Shown: positions 1-6,944, counted from the stretch's first letter. The stretch: DNA of 9,578 nucleotides from Candidatus Roizmanbacteria bacterium CG10_big_fil_rev_8_21_14_0_10_45_7 (GCA_002793745.1 PFEE01000040.1:1839-11416), one strand, 5' to 3'. Translations and numbers: made by a program. Notes: generated by a model not told the origin, from the letters alone.

Positions 1-2
1 TG

Positions 3-1025
3 GGTTTACGCTATGATCAAACGGTACCGACCGCACGCTTCATAGCTGAACACCGAGAGCAGTTGCCGGGTTTTTTTCGTCGATATCAGCTGCAAAATGT
101 ATTTCGGGCAGAAAAGCCGCAAAAAGGCCGCTTTCGAGAATTTACCCAATGCGACCTTGATATCTACGGCACCATCTCTCCCATTGCGGACGCAGAAATT
201 TTAAGCTGTACGTATGACGCCTACAAAGCCGTGGGTTTTGCCACCGTCGTGTTGCGCTGTAACGACAGAGAGACGCTCACCACTACCCTGTCACCCTTTG
301 CTTCAGACACAGTTTCCATTCACTCGATTATTCAATCAATTGATAAGCTGGATAAAATAGCGGCAGAGGGTGTGATTGACGAACTGGAGAAAAAAGGCAT
401 GGATCGTGAGCGGGCGACTGAGGTATTGCGTGCCGTTACATCAAGCAAACCTTCGAGCGCCCTACGGCAGATTATCGATAGAGCGATTGCATTGGGAGTA
501 GATAAAGAGGCGCTCTCGTTTGACCCGTCGCTGGCGCGCGGACTGGACTATTATACGGGTATGATTTTTGAAGTGTCGGTGCCCGAGTATACGGTAGGCT
601 CATTAGGAGGAGGAGGCCGTTATGACAAGCTGTTATTAAGCCTGGCCGGCGTGGATATGCCGGCCGTGGGCGTGGGATTGGGGTTTGATCGGATTGTTGA
701 GGCAGCACGCGAGCTCAACCTCATTCCCCAACATACCGGCTCTTCAGTACTCGTCACCCTTTTTGACGATGAGTCTATTGATGAGGCACTCTCGTTGGCC
801 CATATGATCCGAAAAAGCGGTAGGGCAGCGCTGGTATATCCAGAGGCTGCGCCGTTAAGCAAACAATTTAAATATGCTAACGCCTGCAAGCTGCAGTATG
901 TGGTAGTATCCGGTCCGGATGAGCGCGCAAAAAACGTCGTCACGGTTAAAAATATGCGCAGCGGTATGCAAAAAACCATACCTCGCAGCGAGCTTATTAC
1001 CAACATTACCAGTCCCCAGAGCTAA
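3..1025 (+). CDS. hisS: Histidyl-tRNA synthetase, 3' portion (5' end outside window)
   Basis: Class II aminoacyl-tRNA synthetase that charges tRNA-His with histidine in the cytoplasm. The frame is open from base 3, giving 340 residues; about 80-95 N-terminal residues, including motif 1, lie upstream. Visible in order: LRYDQTVP (the LRYDLT-type histidine/ATP pocket), motif 2 FRAEKPQKGRFREF followed by QCDLDIYG, the HisRS-specific ARGLDYYTGMIFE, motif 3 GVGLGFDRI, and a C-terminal anticodon-binding domain from about base 740 to the end. The QCDLDIYG form resembles the archaeal/eukaryotic HisRS branch (QCDFDIAG) more than the E. coli or Bacillus types. The TTG at base 63 is an internal Leu codon, not a start, because conserved HisRS sequence continues upstream of it. 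The stop TAA lies 7 bases before the next gene, suggesting co-transcription. Identity is secure. Confidence 0.96.
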   Translation, partial: GLRYDQTVPTARFIAEHREQLPGFFRRYQLQNVFRAEKPQKGRFREFTQCDLDIYGTISPIADAEILSCTYDAYKAVGFATVVLRCNDRETLTTTLSPFASDTVSIHSIIQSIDKLDKIAAEGVIDELEKKGMDRERATEVLRAVTSSKPSSALRQIIDRAIALGVDKEALSFDPSLARGLDYYTGMIFEVSVPEYTVGSLGGGGRYDKLLLSLAGVDMPAVGVGLGFDRIVEAARELNLIPQHTGSSVLVTLFDDESIDEALSLAHMIRKSGRAALVYPEAAPLSKQFKYANACKLQYVVVSGPDERAKNVVTVKNMRSGMQKTIPRSELITNITSPQS

Positions 1026-1032
1026 GCCGTAT

Positions 1033-1701
1033 ATGGAGCAGGGAAACCCACTGTTTGGCGCCATATACAACACCTATACTAAGCGCGTCGTTGACATTCT
1101 GTGTGCCTCAATTCTTCTTGTTTTTTTTGCGCCCATTATGATTGCCGTAGCTATGGCGATAAAATTTGACAGCAAAGGCCCGGTATTTGCCGATACCCCA
1201 TCACGGGTAGGAAACGGAGGTCGGCGATTCAAAATGTATAAATTTCGATCCATGGTAGAAAATGCTCATCGCATGCTGCGCGAAGACCCGCAGTTTAAAC
1301 AGCTCTATGAAGAGTACAAGCGCAGCAGCTATAAACTGCAACATGATCCGCGCATTACGCGTGTCGGTAAATTTATACGCAAACATTCGCTTGATGAAAT
1401 TCCACAGCTTATGAATGTTCTTAGGGGAGAAATGAGTATCGTGGGACCCCGCGCGTATTATCCTGATGAAATACAGGAGCAGTTGCGCAAATATCCTCAG
1501 GCGAAGCAATTTGTGCGTGAGGCGTTATTGGTACGTCCGGGCATCACCGGCTACTGGCAGGTGTTTGGCAGAAGCGAAGTACACTTTGGGCAGCGTATAA
1601 AAATGGACGCCCTCTATGTACAAAACGTGTCGTTATGGTATGATATTCGTATTATGCTCCTTACCCCAAAAGCGATGATTACGGGTAAAGGAGCAGTCTA
1701 A
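1033..1701 (+). CDS. Minimal bacterial sugar transferase (monotopic phosphoglycosyl transferase)
   Basis: A 222-aa member of the bacterial sugar transferase family (PF02397; PglC/WcaJ C-terminal type), which moves a sugar-1-phosphate from a nucleotide sugar to polyprenyl phosphate at the inner face of the membrane, the first step of a lipid-linked glycan. Seen: KRVVDIL then a hydrophobic segment with a Pro (about residues 19-42), fitting the re-entrant membrane helix; FKMYKFRSM (66-74); [22 protein letters not shown] with the catalytic Asp-Glu pair at D121-E122; MSIVGPR (134-140); [13 protein letters not shown] (168-180); and a C-terminal D-x2-Y-x2-N-x-S segment. The N-terminal multi-helix and CoA-binding-like region of WcaJ/WbaP enzymes is absent. 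The usual QxRVG is TPSRVG here. The ATG at 1033 is chosen because the family starts just before KR-x2-D and an upstream start would overlap hisS by over 100 bases. The sugar substrate cannot be read from the sequence. Confidence 0.93.
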   Translation: MEQGNPLFGAIYNTYTKRVVDILCASILLVFFAPIMIAVAMAIKFDSKGPVFADTPSRVGNGGRRFKMYKFRSMVENAHRMLREDPQFKQLYEEYKRSSYKLQHDPRITRVGKFIRKHSLDEIPQLMNVLRGEMSIVGPRAYYPDEIQEQLRKYPQAKQFVREALLVRPGITGYWQVFGRSEVHFGQRIKMDALYVQNVSLWYDIRIMLLTPKAMITGKGAV

Positions 1702-1721
1702 TAGTTTTGAACGAAACACCA

Positions 1722-3581
1722 ATGAGCAGAAGAAATACGGTCGGAAGAAAAGTATGGATTGGGCTCCTCTCGGTACTCATCTTATTAGGCATATTTCTCT
1801 TTGTTACGCTGTTTTTACCCCTTTCTCGAGCCTACGCCCATAAAACGAAATTGCAGACGCTGGCCAAAGCAACCTTTGATGCGGCAAAAAAACAAGATCT
1901 GGTGTTGCTTGAAAAAAACGTCGTCGCTCTTCAAAAAGAACTTCGTGTTGTGACTGATGTTGCAAAGCCGGCATTTATGTATAAACACGTGCCGCTGGTG
2001 GGCTACATGTTGAGCGATATGGAGCACGGTATGGCAGCGGCAGATCATTTACTGTCGGCAGGGAAGCAGTCGGTGGTTGCTTTAGAGCCCTACGCCGACC
2101 TCATTGGATTTAAAAAGGGTAGTCAATTTTCAAACCAATCAACCGAGAGTCGTCTTGAAACCGCGATTCTTACCATAGACAAGCTGGTGCCGCAGATTGA
2201 CAAGATAAGCGTTGATCTTGAGAAGGCGCAAAAAGAGCTTGAACAGATCAATCCTCAGCGCTACCCCAAAAAGATAGGAAAGTACGTCATACGCGATAAG
2301 GTTAATAATTTATATACGCAGATCACCGGATTTGTGACTCTTGCAACGGACGCAAAGCCGTTATTTAAAAAACTTCCCAAGATTTTAGGAAAAGACGAAG
2401 AACAAAAATATTTAGTGCTGTTTCTCAATGATAAGGAATTGCGGCCAACCGGTGGATTTATTACAGCCTATGCCCTATTTTCAATCGACAAGGGCCAAAT
2501 CCGTATTGCTGAGTCAAGCGACATTTATGATCTGGATAATACCATTAGCCATCCGGCTGCTCCTGACGAGATTAGACGCTATCATAAGGGCGTATCGCAA
2601 TTTTTCATCCGTGACAGTAATATATCGCCTGATTATATGAAATCAATCGGATACTTTGAGGATCTGCTGGCGCGCGGATCAAAGAAACTTGATTACGACG
2701 GCATTATCTCAATCGATACCCGCGTGCTTACCACCACGCTGGCTATTTTAGGACCCACTGAGGCAGGTGGCATTACCTTTACGGCAGATAATGATCCCCG
2801 TTGTGACTGTCCACAGGTTATCTATGAGCTAGAAAATGTTATTACCCGCCCCACGCCGTATTTCCGTGAACAGCGCAAAAGTTTGTTATCGGTACTGCTG
2901 TTCAACATTATGCAAAAGGCGCTTGGTGTTTCACCTTCACAATACTGGGGCCGCCTGTCGCAGAATTTTTTAACCGAATTGGATGAAAAGCATATCCTGG
3001 TGTACCTTAACGACACCGAATCCCAAAAGGCCATTGAATCGATTGGGTACGGCGGCCGCATTAAGGCAACTGCGGGAGATTATTTGCATATTAACAACAC
3101 TAATTTTGCCGGAGCAAAATCCAACTTGTACATAAGCTACAAACTTGATTCTGTTGCAAAAAAACAAGGCAATATGATTGAACGTGAAGTAACACTTGAG
3201 TACCGCAATAGCCATCCTGCATCTGATTGTAACCTTGAACACGGAAATCTGTGTTTGAATGCGCCGTTGCGCAATTGGGTACGGGTCTATGTACCAAAAG
3301 GCGCAAAGCTGGTTAAATTCGTCGGATCCGAAATACCGGTGCGCGAATATACCGATCTTGATAAACAGGTATTTGAAGGCTTTTTAGTTATCCAACCTAT
3401 GGGTATCGCAAAAATACGAGTAACCTATCAGATTCCCGATTCGGTACTAAACAAAGAGGGTGGCGCATATCAATTAATGATTCAAAAGCAGCCGGGCGTT
3501 GATGTTATGGATACGACCGTGACGTACGATAACGCAACCTGGACGCAGCTGCTGAAGCACGATACAACGATTACGTTGTAA
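1722..3581 (+). CDS. DUF4012 family membrane-anchored extracytoplasmic protein
   Basis: A 619-aa protein of the DUF4012 family, function not established. One N-terminal membrane segment (about residues 11-33) follows a short basic cytoplasmic stretch, so the bulk should lie outside the membrane. After a helical, Lys-rich region (about 40-225) comes the family hallmark KYLVLFLNDKELRPTGGF at 229-246. Then follow a segment with FIRDSNISPDYMKS, the YDGIISIDTRVL block and LAILGPTE, and later DYLHINNTNFAGAKSN, which matches the usual C-terminal DUF4012 block. Cys pairs (CDC near base 2805; C-x8-C near base 3230) could form disulfides outside the cell. Two starts are possible: TTG at 1707 or ATG at 1722. 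AAAGGAG at about 1688-1693 is 13 bases from the TTG, so neither is decisive; ATG is preferred. It sits directly after the phosphoglycosyl transferase, suggesting a role in making, exporting or attaching a surface glycan (inference). Confidence 0.88.
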   Translation: MSRRNTVGRKVWIGLLSVLILLGIFLFVTLFLPLSRAYAHKTKLQTLAKATFDAAKKQDLVLLEKNVVALQKELRVVTDVAKPAFMYKHVPLVGYMLSDMEHGMAAADHLLSAGKQSVVALEPYADLIGFKKGSQFSNQSTESRLETAILTIDKLVPQIDKISVDLEKAQKELEQINPQRYPKKIGKYVIRDKVNNLYTQITGFVTLATDAKPLFKKLPKILGKDEEQKYLVLFLNDKELRPTGGFITAYALFSIDKGQIRIAESSDIYDLDNTISHPAAPDEIRRYHKGVSQFFIRDSNISPDYMKSIGYFEDLLARGSKKLDYDGIISIDTRVLTTTLAILGPTEAGGITFTADNDPRCDCPQVIYELENVITRPTPYFREQRKSLLSVLLFNIMQKALGVSPSQYWGRLSQNFLTELDEKHILVYLNDTESQKAIESIGYGGRIKATAGDYLHINNTNFAGAKSNLYISYKLDSVAKKQGNMIEREVTLEYRNSHPASDCNLEHGNLCLNAPLRNWVRVYVPKGAKLVKFVGSEIPVREYTDLDKQVFEGFLVIQPMGIAKIRVTYQIPDSVLNKEGGAYQLMIQKQPGVDVMDTTVTYDNATWTQLLKHDTTITL

Positions 3582-3594
3582 ATTGAAGATATAT

Positions 3595-4140
3595 ATGGAA
3601 AAGCAATCGTGGGAAGGAATAGTGCTGCGCAAGGGAAGAAGTAAAGAGCGTGACCAACTTCTGGTGATATTTAATAAGGAAAAAGGGAAGCAGTTTGTAC
3701 TTGCTAAGGGAGCAAACAGCATAACGAGCCGGCGGGTAGGTATTATTGACACCTTTAATGTTATTCGTTTTGATGTTGCGGAACATGCAGGCTATGCCTA
3801 TTTGCGCAACGTCGACTTGGTGAGCCGTTTGCAGGTATTGAAAGATAATTCGGGCAAACGCACGTCAATGTTGTTGGCCATGGATGTACTCAATCGCCTG
3901 TTGCCGGTTGAGGAGCCCGAAACTGAATTGTATGAAGATATGCAGCAATATCTGCGTGCCCTTGCGGTAAGCCACCACACCAAGCAGGTAACCTACCACT
4001 TTTTGGTAACCATTCTGACTACCTTAGGCTATTATCACGACGATATTATTACCTTCGACGACATACTACGCACCGTAGAGGAAATTACCCAGCGCGATAT
4101 TCGAAGAACTTGGAAATTTTTAGATGCCACCTATGCTTGA
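3595..4140 (+). CDS. recO: DNA repair protein RecO, short form
   Basis: RecO helps load RecA onto SSB-coated single-stranded DNA in the RecF(O)R pathway and anneals strands. The N-terminal OB-fold pattern is clear: WEGIVLRKGRSKERDQLLVIFNKEKGKQFVLAKGA (residues 6-40), then RRVGIIDTFNVIRFDV, matching the family's IVL-x5-G-E-D-x-L form. A helical region follows (about 80-181). At 181 aa it is well short of the usual 230-260. The C-terminal part with the four-cysteine zinc site of many RecO proteins is missing; the protein has no cysteine. The ATG at 3595 is preferred over the TTG at 3583 because GAAG lies about 6 bases upstream and the OB fold begins just after it. The TGA stop overlaps the start of glyS by 17 bases, indicating translational coupling. 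recO-glyS adjacency is also found in other bacteria. Confidence 0.88.
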   Translation: MEKQSWEGIVLRKGRSKERDQLLVIFNKEKGKQFVLAKGANSITSRRVGIIDTFNVIRFDVAEHAGYAYLRNVDLVSRLQVLKDNSGKRTSMLLAMDVLNRLLPVEEPETELYEDMQQYLRALAVSHHTKQVTYHFLVTILTTLGYYHDDIITFDDILRTVEEITQRDIRRTWKFLDATYA

Positions 4141-5431
4141 CGAGATTATTGCACTGGCCAAGCGTAGGGGGTTTATTTATCCCGGGTCAGAAATTTATGG
4201 CGGGCTGGGAGGAATGTGGGACTATGGCCCCTTGGGCTCGCAGTTGAAAAAGAATTTAAAGGATTGGTGGTGGGAAGATATGGTGATAAAACACGATGAT
4301 ATCGTTGGCATTGACGCTGCTATTATGATGAATCCGAAGGCATGGGAGGCAAGCGGACATGTTGAGGCATTTACTGACCCGTTAGTTGAATGCAAGACCT
4401 GCCACCGGCGCTTCCGCGAAGACAAGAAAGGCGAAATACAGGCGCATGAGCAAGAGCATAAAAAGAAAAACGAAAGCATTGAATGGACAGCTTCTCAAAA
4501 ATTTAATCTGCTCGTTAAGTCATACTTGGGGGTTATCGAGGGCAAGCAGTCGGAGATTTTTTTGCGGGGAGAAATAACGAACGGAGTCCATGTTAATTTT
4601 AAAAATGTCATAAACTCCACGCGCATCAAGATCCCTTTTGGTATTGCGCAAATCGGTAAGGCATTCCGCAATGAGATTACGCCCGGTAATTTTACCTTTC
4701 GTTCGCGCGAGTTTGAACAAATGGAGGTACAATTTTATATCCCGCCACAAGAAGAAGAAGCAATGCGTTGGTTTGAATATTGGAAAAAGGACAGAATGGA
4801 CTGGTATATAAAGCTTGGATTAAATCCCGAAAAGCTGCGGTTTCGGGATCACTCAGATGCTGAGCGGGCGCACTATGCGCGCATGGCAACCGATATAGAA
4901 TATGAAGCCCCATGGGGTTGGGATGAGTTTATGGGGATTCATCACCGCGGTAATTGGGATTTATCACGGCACATGCAATACTCGGGACAAGATTTGCGGT
5001 ATAAAAACCTGGAAACAGGAGAAGAATATATTCCGTTTGACATCGAAACATCAGCGGGCGTAGACAGGTCTTTGCTGTTTTTACTGTGTGATGCGTACAA
5101 AAAAGAAGAAAGGCGTATTGTACTTAAGCTGCACCCCCGCCTAGCTCCCTACAAGGTTGCGGTATTTCCGTTGGTAGCAAATAAGGCAGAGCTAGTGGGC
5201 AAAGCGCAGGAAATATACCACTCCTTACAAAAGAACGCATGGCCAGTTGCGTGGGACGACCGCGGAAACATCGGAAAGCGGTATTTTGCACAGGATGAAA
5301 TAGGAACGCCGTTTTGCATCACCGTTGACTATCAAAGCCTTGAAGACCAAACGGTGACGGTGCGTGACCGTGACACCATGAAGCAAGAACGGGTTGCAAT
5401 TCCCCAACTTATTGAGTACCTTAATCAATAG
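4124..5431 (+). CDS. glyS: Glycyl-tRNA synthetase, single-chain class II type
   Basis: A 435-aa homodimeric-type GlyRS (Thermus/archaeal/eukaryotic class, not the E. coli alpha2-beta2 type) that charges tRNA-Gly. Seen in order: LDEIIALAKRRGFIYPGSEIYGG and WDYGPLG at the N-terminus; a probable metal-binding insertion with C90, C93, H108 and H112; LRGEITNG (147-154) where most family members have LRPETAQG; FGIAQIGKAFRNEITPGNFTFRSREFEQME containing motif 2 (172-201); motif 3 region IETSAGVDRS (307-316); and a C-terminal anticodon-binding domain (about 340-435) with APYKVAVFPL, GNIGKRY, DEIGTPF and VTVRDRDTM. Likely glycine-recognition residues (E150, the Glu of EFEQME, E308 and S310) are kept. 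The ATG at 4124 fits the usual N-terminal length; the ATG at 4133 is also possible. It overlaps the recO end by 17 bases, and the TAG stop lies 2 bases before the next gene. Confidence 0.97.
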   Translation: MPPMLDEIIALAKRRGFIYPGSEIYGGLGGMWDYGPLGSQLKKNLKDWWWEDMVIKHDDIVGIDAAIMMNPKAWEASGHVEAFTDPLVECKTCHRRFREDKKGEIQAHEQEHKKKNESIEWTASQKFNLLVKSYLGVIEGKQSEIFLRGEITNGVHVNFKNVINSTRIKIPFGIAQIGKAFRNEITPGNFTFRSREFEQMEVQFYIPPQEEEAMRWFEYWKKDRMDWYIKLGLNPEKLRFRDHSDAERAHYARMATDIEYEAPWGWDEFMGIHHRGNWDLSRHMQYSGQDLRYKNLETGEEYIPFDIETSAGVDRSLLFLLCDAYKKEERRIVLKLHPRLAPYKVAVFPLVANKAELVGKAQEIYHSLQKNAWPVAWDDRGNIGKRYFAQDEIGTPFCITVDYQSLEDQTVTVRDRDTMKQERVAIPQLIEYLNQ

Positions 5432-5433
5432 TC

Positions 5434-5895
5434 ATGGAAAATCCGAAGGTTATTGCTGCTATCATTGGTGCCGTTGTACTCATTCTGATTGGTTCGGTAT
5501 GGTTTTTTGTTTTTAGGGAAACGCCTACCGGTAATCAAGAACAGCTAGAACAGGTATTGCCCGAAGGCATGGAGGTAGAGCCGGTTGAGGCATCGGTAAA
5601 AGTGGCCATTGAGCCTATTGAGAATAATCGAAAAGTACGGCTCACGATCGATAATATTCCTTCAAAGTACAAAACCATCGAATACGACCTGTTATATGAC
5701 GCCAAGGACGGCGTACCGCGCGGCGTGCAGGGAACGATTACCTTGGACGGTTCATCGTACGAAAAGGATATTGTATTGGGAAGCTGTTCAACCAACGTCT
5801 GTACGTATGACGAAGGTGTAACCGAAGTGAAACTTACCATGCGATTCAGTGACGGCTCATCTGCCCGTGTTTTCGACAAAACTTTCCCGCTGTAA
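5434..5895 (+). CDS. Small membrane-anchored extracytoplasmic protein of unknown function
   Basis: A 153-aa protein I cannot assign to a named family. Residues 6-27 form one strong hydrophobic segment after a short N-terminus (MENPK), with no lipobox cysteine, so it is probably an N-in, C-out signal anchor. An acidic linker (about 34-53, rich in Glu and Gln) follows, then a roughly 100-residue domain with alternating hydrophobic residues typical of a beta-sandwich (VKVAIEPI, KVRLTIDNI, IEYDLLYDA, VQGTITLDG, VKLTMRFSD). Two cysteines six apart, C118 and C123 in GSCSTNVC, could form a disulfide in a hairpin outside the cell. It begins 2 bases after glyS and is likely co-transcribed with it. It resembles hypothetical proteins I associate with Microgenomates, but this is from memory. 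The coding pattern and clean frame make it a convincing gene; the function is open. Confidence 0.82.
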   Translation: MENPKVIAAIIGAVVLILIGSVWFFVFRETPTGNQEQLEQVLPEGMEVEPVEASVKVAIEPIENNRKVRLTIDNIPSKYKTIEYDLLYDAKDGVPRGVQGTITLDGSSYEKDIVLGSCSTNVCTYDEGVTEVKLTMRFSDGSSARVFDKTFPL

Positions 5896-5900
5896 ACCTC

Positions 5901-5907
5901 TTTTTTT
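5901..5907 (+). other. Run of seven T after the small membrane-protein gene
   Basis: Seven T residues lie six bases after the stop codon, within the 60-base gap before nusA. The only upstream dyad is weak (GTTTT/AAAAC at 5869-5882) and is separated from the T-run by 18 bases, so a standard intrinsic terminator is not supported. The ten bases ACCTCTTTTT at 5896-5905 recur at 9376-9385 before the PBP gene, the only other real gap. The run may aid transcript release or be upstream promoter sequence. Confidence 0.3.
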
Positions 5908-5919
5908 CCCGACTTACGG

Positions 5920-5948
5920 TTGCTATATCAAGTCTGGGGCAGTACAAT
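5920..5948 (+). promoter_or_regulatory. Sigma70-like promoter for nusA-infB, predicting a leaderless mRNA
   Basis: A -35 box TTGCTA (5920-5925, 4 of 6 consensus) and a -10 box TACAAT (5943-5948, 5 of 6) are separated by exactly 17 bases. Only 7 bases lie between the -10 box and the nusA ATG at 5956, so transcription starting about 7 bases past the -10 box would begin at about 5955, at the start codon itself. GAGG at 5950-5953 is too close to the ATG to act as a normal ribosome binding site. It lies in one of the two true intergenic gaps of the window. Confidence 0.6.
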
Positions 5949-5955
5949 TGAGGCT

Positions 5956-6936
5956 ATGTCAATTATCAAAAGTGACTTTGCATTGGCGCTGAATCAAATA
6001 GCCACCGAGCGTGGTATATCGTTGGATGATGTATTGACGTCTATCAAAGAAGCCGTGAAAATAGCGTATAAAAAGGAATATAACGAAGAAGAATCGGAGG
6101 ACATTGAAGTACGCATTGATCCCGGCACTGGTGAGGCAACATTGTACCGCGACAGCAAAGACATAACACCTCCAGGCTTCGGACGCATTGCAACGCAAAC
6201 CGCAAAACAGATTATTATTCAAAAAATCCGTGAAGCTGAAAAGAAATCAGTAATTGCTCACTTTAAAAAAATTGAAAAAACACTCATTAATGGACGCGTC
6301 ATACGATTCGATGGCCGCGTCGCATTTATTGATGTAGGTCGTGCAGAGGCTATTTTACCCCCCTCTGAGCAAATTCGTAATGAGCGCTATGCTCCCAATG
6401 ACCGGTTGGTGTTATATCTTTCTGAAGTGATTGATGACGGAGCGGGATACAAAATAATCGTATCGCGTCGTGATCCGCGTTTGGTTGAAGAGTTGTTTCG
6501 CCGTGAGGTTCCCGAATTGTCACAGGGGTTGATTGAAATAAAGCGTATTGTGCGTGAGGCTGGCGAGCGAACCAAAATTGCCGTTGCTTCCAAAGAGCGC
6601 GGCGTTGATCCGGTGGGCAGCTGTGTCGGACAGCGTGGCGTACGTATTCAGTCGGTTATTCACTCATTGGGCGTTGACGAAAAGATTGATGTGGTGCAGT
6701 GGAATGATGACCCTAAAACGCTTATTATTAATGCCCTTTCTCCCTCAAAACCGATTGAGATAGAGCTTGATGAAGAAAAAAAATATGCAACGATCCGCGT
6801 TGACTCAGATGAGCTCTCATTGATTATCGGGAAAGAAGGCCAGAATATTAGGCTCGCTTCGAAAATTGCTGATTATACCTTAAAGGCTGTTGCTAAAGAT
6901 GTCCCGCTCAGCGGGGTTCCGCCCGCAAAAGGATAA
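5956..6936 (+). CDS. nusA: Transcription elongation/termination factor NusA, minimal form
   Basis: NusA binds RNA polymerase and nascent RNA and modulates pausing, termination and antitermination. This 326-aa protein has the N-terminal polymerase-binding domain (about 1-105, with SLDDVLTSIKEAVKIAYKKEY and RIATQTAKQIIIQKIREAE), an S1 domain (about 111-172, NGRVIRFDGRVAFIDVG and AILPPSEQI), KH1 (about 190-265, with GVDPVGSCVGQRGVRIQ, IDVVQW and NALSPS) and KH2 (about 278-312, LSLIIGKEGQNIRLAS). It ends soon after KH2, without the acidic repeats of the longer E. coli protein. The ATG at 5956 is chosen because MSIIKSDFALALNQIATERG is the normal family start; an in-frame TTG at 5920 would add 12 unrelated residues and lies within the predicted promoter. 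infB follows after 8 bases. The usual upstream partner rimP is absent. Confidence 0.97.
   Translation: MSIIKSDFALALNQIATERGISLDDVLTSIKEAVKIAYKKEYNEEESEDIEVRIDPGTGEATLYRDSKDITPPGFGRIATQTAKQIIIQKIREAEKKSVIAHFKKIEKTLINGRVIRFDGRVAFIDVGRAEAILPPSEQIRNERYAPNDRLVLYLSEVIDDGAGYKIIVSRRDPRLVEELFRREVPELSQGLIEIKRIVREAGERTKIAVASKERGVDPVGSCVGQRGVRIQSVIHSLGVDEKIDVVQWNDDPKTLIINALSPSKPIEIELDEEKKYATIRVDSDELSLIIGKEGQNIRLASKIADYTLKAVAKDVPLSGVPPAKG
6903..6926 (+). promoter_or_regulatory. Two mutually exclusive hairpins just upstream of infB
   Basis: In the last codons of nusA, CCCGC (6903-6907) can pair with GCGGG (6911-6915) around a 3-base loop. The same GCGGG can instead pair with CCCGC (6922-6926) around a 6-base loop. 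The second hairpin ends directly before AAAAGGA (6927-6933), the likely infB ribosome binding site. The arrangement could influence infB translation, but the bases also encode an ordinary Pro/Gly-rich NusA tail, so it may be chance. Confidence 0.25.
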
Positions 6937-6944
6937 CAGACATA

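Noticed and set aside
620..1006. Minus-strand open frames (e.g. 620-1006, 5535-5879, 8977-9336) as antisense genes.
   Set aside because: All lie opposite strongly conserved + strand genes, show no recognisable domains and have composition typical of reverse-frame shadows.
919..1032. Upstream in-frame extension of the sugar transferase from 919, overlapping hisS.
   Set aside because: The extra 38 residues overlap conserved HisRS coding sequence in another frame and resemble no sugar-transferase start; the ATG at 1033 gives the normal family N-terminus.
3577..3597. A/T-rich bases before recO as a -10 box.
   Set aside because: The best hexamers match only 3-4 of 6 positions and no -35 is visible; co-transcription from upstream is simpler.
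4138..4140. Possible UGA recoding as glycine, as in some CPR phyla (Gracilibacteria, SR1).
   Set aside because: recO ends in TGA in a short overlap with glyS, infB ends in TGA within a textbook ATGA overlap exactly at the usual IF-2 C-terminus, and no long gene has in-frame TGA. The standard bacterial code fits.
5869..5907. Intrinsic terminator after the small membrane-protein gene (GTTTT/AAAAC dyad plus seven T).
   Set aside because: The stem is five mostly A-T pairs and sits 18 bases from the T-run, inside the coding sequence; this does not meet the usual hairpin-plus-U-tract layout.
5920..5955. TTG start for nusA at 5920.
   Set aside because: It adds 12 residues without family resemblance and lies in the predicted -35/-10 region; MSIIKSDFALAL from 5956 is the normal NusA start.
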